A DNA stretch of 64,000 nucleotides from Komarekiella delphini-convector SJRDD-AB1 (GTDB taxonomy: Bacteria > Cyanobacteriota > Cyanobacteriia > Cyanobacteriales > Nostocaceae): NCBI RefSeq assembly GCF_014831675.1, contig NZ_VJXY01000019.1:82218-146217 (forward strand), written 5' to 3'. This document shows, piece after piece, positions 63,845 through 64,000 of this stretch (within the stretch, counting starts at the first letter, position 1; each line of letters starts with the position of its first letter). The position numbers were made by a program, and so were the translations under genes. Under the pieces are notes generated by a model. The model ran no database searches. It saw only the letters and a program-made list of their open reading frames with translations, and was not told where the DNA came from.

Positions 63845-64000
63845 CTACACTGACTCTTCGAGTACAGTGTAGACTTCCAAGACAATCCGGCTTTCGCTTA
63901 GGAGACTCTTAGCTTTAAGAACGGGATGCCCCTCCGCTCTTTGTTTTATATTTATCGCTGCATTATGGTCACGGTCGAGACTGCACCCACAATGTGGGCA
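63845..64000 (-). CDS. tnpB: TnpB (IS200/IS605-type RNA-guided nuclease), C-terminal end
   Basis: The last 51 codons of a TnpB protein enter from the right edge: CPHCGCSLDRDHNAAINIKQ, then RAEGHPVLKAKSLL, and stop TAG at 63845-63847. This is the second half of the zinc finger (C-P-H-C-G) followed by the last RuvC acid motif (DRDHNAAxNI), diagnostic of TnpB. The start lies outside the window. The gene abuts the truncated Rpn-family frame, with only four bases between its stop and that ATG. Confidence 0.88.
   Translation of the reverse strand, partial: CPHCGCSLDRDHNAAINIKQRAEGHPVLKAKSLLSESRIVLEVYTVLEESV

Noticed and set aside
1-64000. tRNA or rRNA genes
   Set aside because: No cloverleaf-type GGTTCGAATCC element with a matching acceptor stem, and no rRNA-like stretch, was found by eye; a covariance-model scan would settle it.

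Overview
The window looks like a chromosomal segment of a filamentous, heterocyst-forming cyanobacterium of the Nostoc type. The evidence is the presence of hetZ and patU, beta-carboxysome shell genes (ccmK3/ccmK4), chlH, cyanobacterium-type ftsH and CYP110-like P450 genes, very frequent GCGATCGC (HIP1-like) octamers, heptanucleotide tandem repeats between genes, and small dispersed repeats of about 25-36 bp, some of them inside genes. No rRNA, tRNA or CRISPR array was recognised.

Layout. 1-4.9 kb: the start of an M61 peptidase, a Crp/Fnr regulator, then patU and hetZ (heterocyst differentiation and pattern). 5.7-8.8 kb: a carboxysome block with ccmK4, ccmK3, an alpha/beta hydrolase, and a ParA-type ATPase plus a coiled-coil partner ending in MWLLD that I read as McdA/McdB, the carboxysome positioning pair. 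8.9-16.6 kb: a P450, a hexapeptide acyltransferase, an unrecognised lipoprotein with a small partner, a possible CcmS-like protein, an ABC exporter, a prohibitin and a DUF1824 protein. 16.7-23.7 kb: an ABC-F ATPase, a VapBC pair, a 21-bp tandem array, a three-gene osmoprotectant-type ABC importer and a stand-alone phytochelatin-synthase-like protein. 23.8-28.2 kb: a decaying toxin-antitoxin island with a 324-bp near-perfect duplication, two PIN toxins each carrying one in-frame stop, a truncated ParE toxin, a Uma2 protein and an intact HigBA pair.

28.3-46.9 kb is mostly housekeeping: chlH, an LpxB-like glycosyltransferase interrupted by an in-frame heptamer repeat, an M23 peptidase, a PhyH oxygenase, ftsH, an FMN reductase, a ferrochelatase-like protein with a natural ten-histidine tail, an MFS transporter, and an acetolactate synthase with a C-terminal zinc ribbon. 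47.3-51.9 kb: an iron-siderophore uptake unit (binding lipoprotein, TonB receptor with AMIN domain, AraC/PchR-type regulator) with two exact 12-bp direct repeats placed as AraC operators. 52.1-60.5 kb: methyltransferase, NADP-binding oxidoreductase, catalase-like protein, then an organosulfur set (SsuE-like reductase, SsuD monooxygenase, PhnD/SsuA-type binding protein, aryl-sulfotransferase remnant) with matching 26-bp palindromes in the ssuD promoter region. A TPR gene here is broken by a small dispersed repeat and a 277-bp MITE lies beside it. 60.8-64 kb: a 2OG-Fe(II) oxygenase, a YebC regulator, two decayed Rpn-family copies and the C-terminal end of a TnpB from an IS200/IS605-type element.

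Gene functions are assigned from motifs read by eye; no database search was run. Start codons were moved from the longest frame where a Shine-Dalgarno sequence or family knowledge favoured it, and each case is stated.
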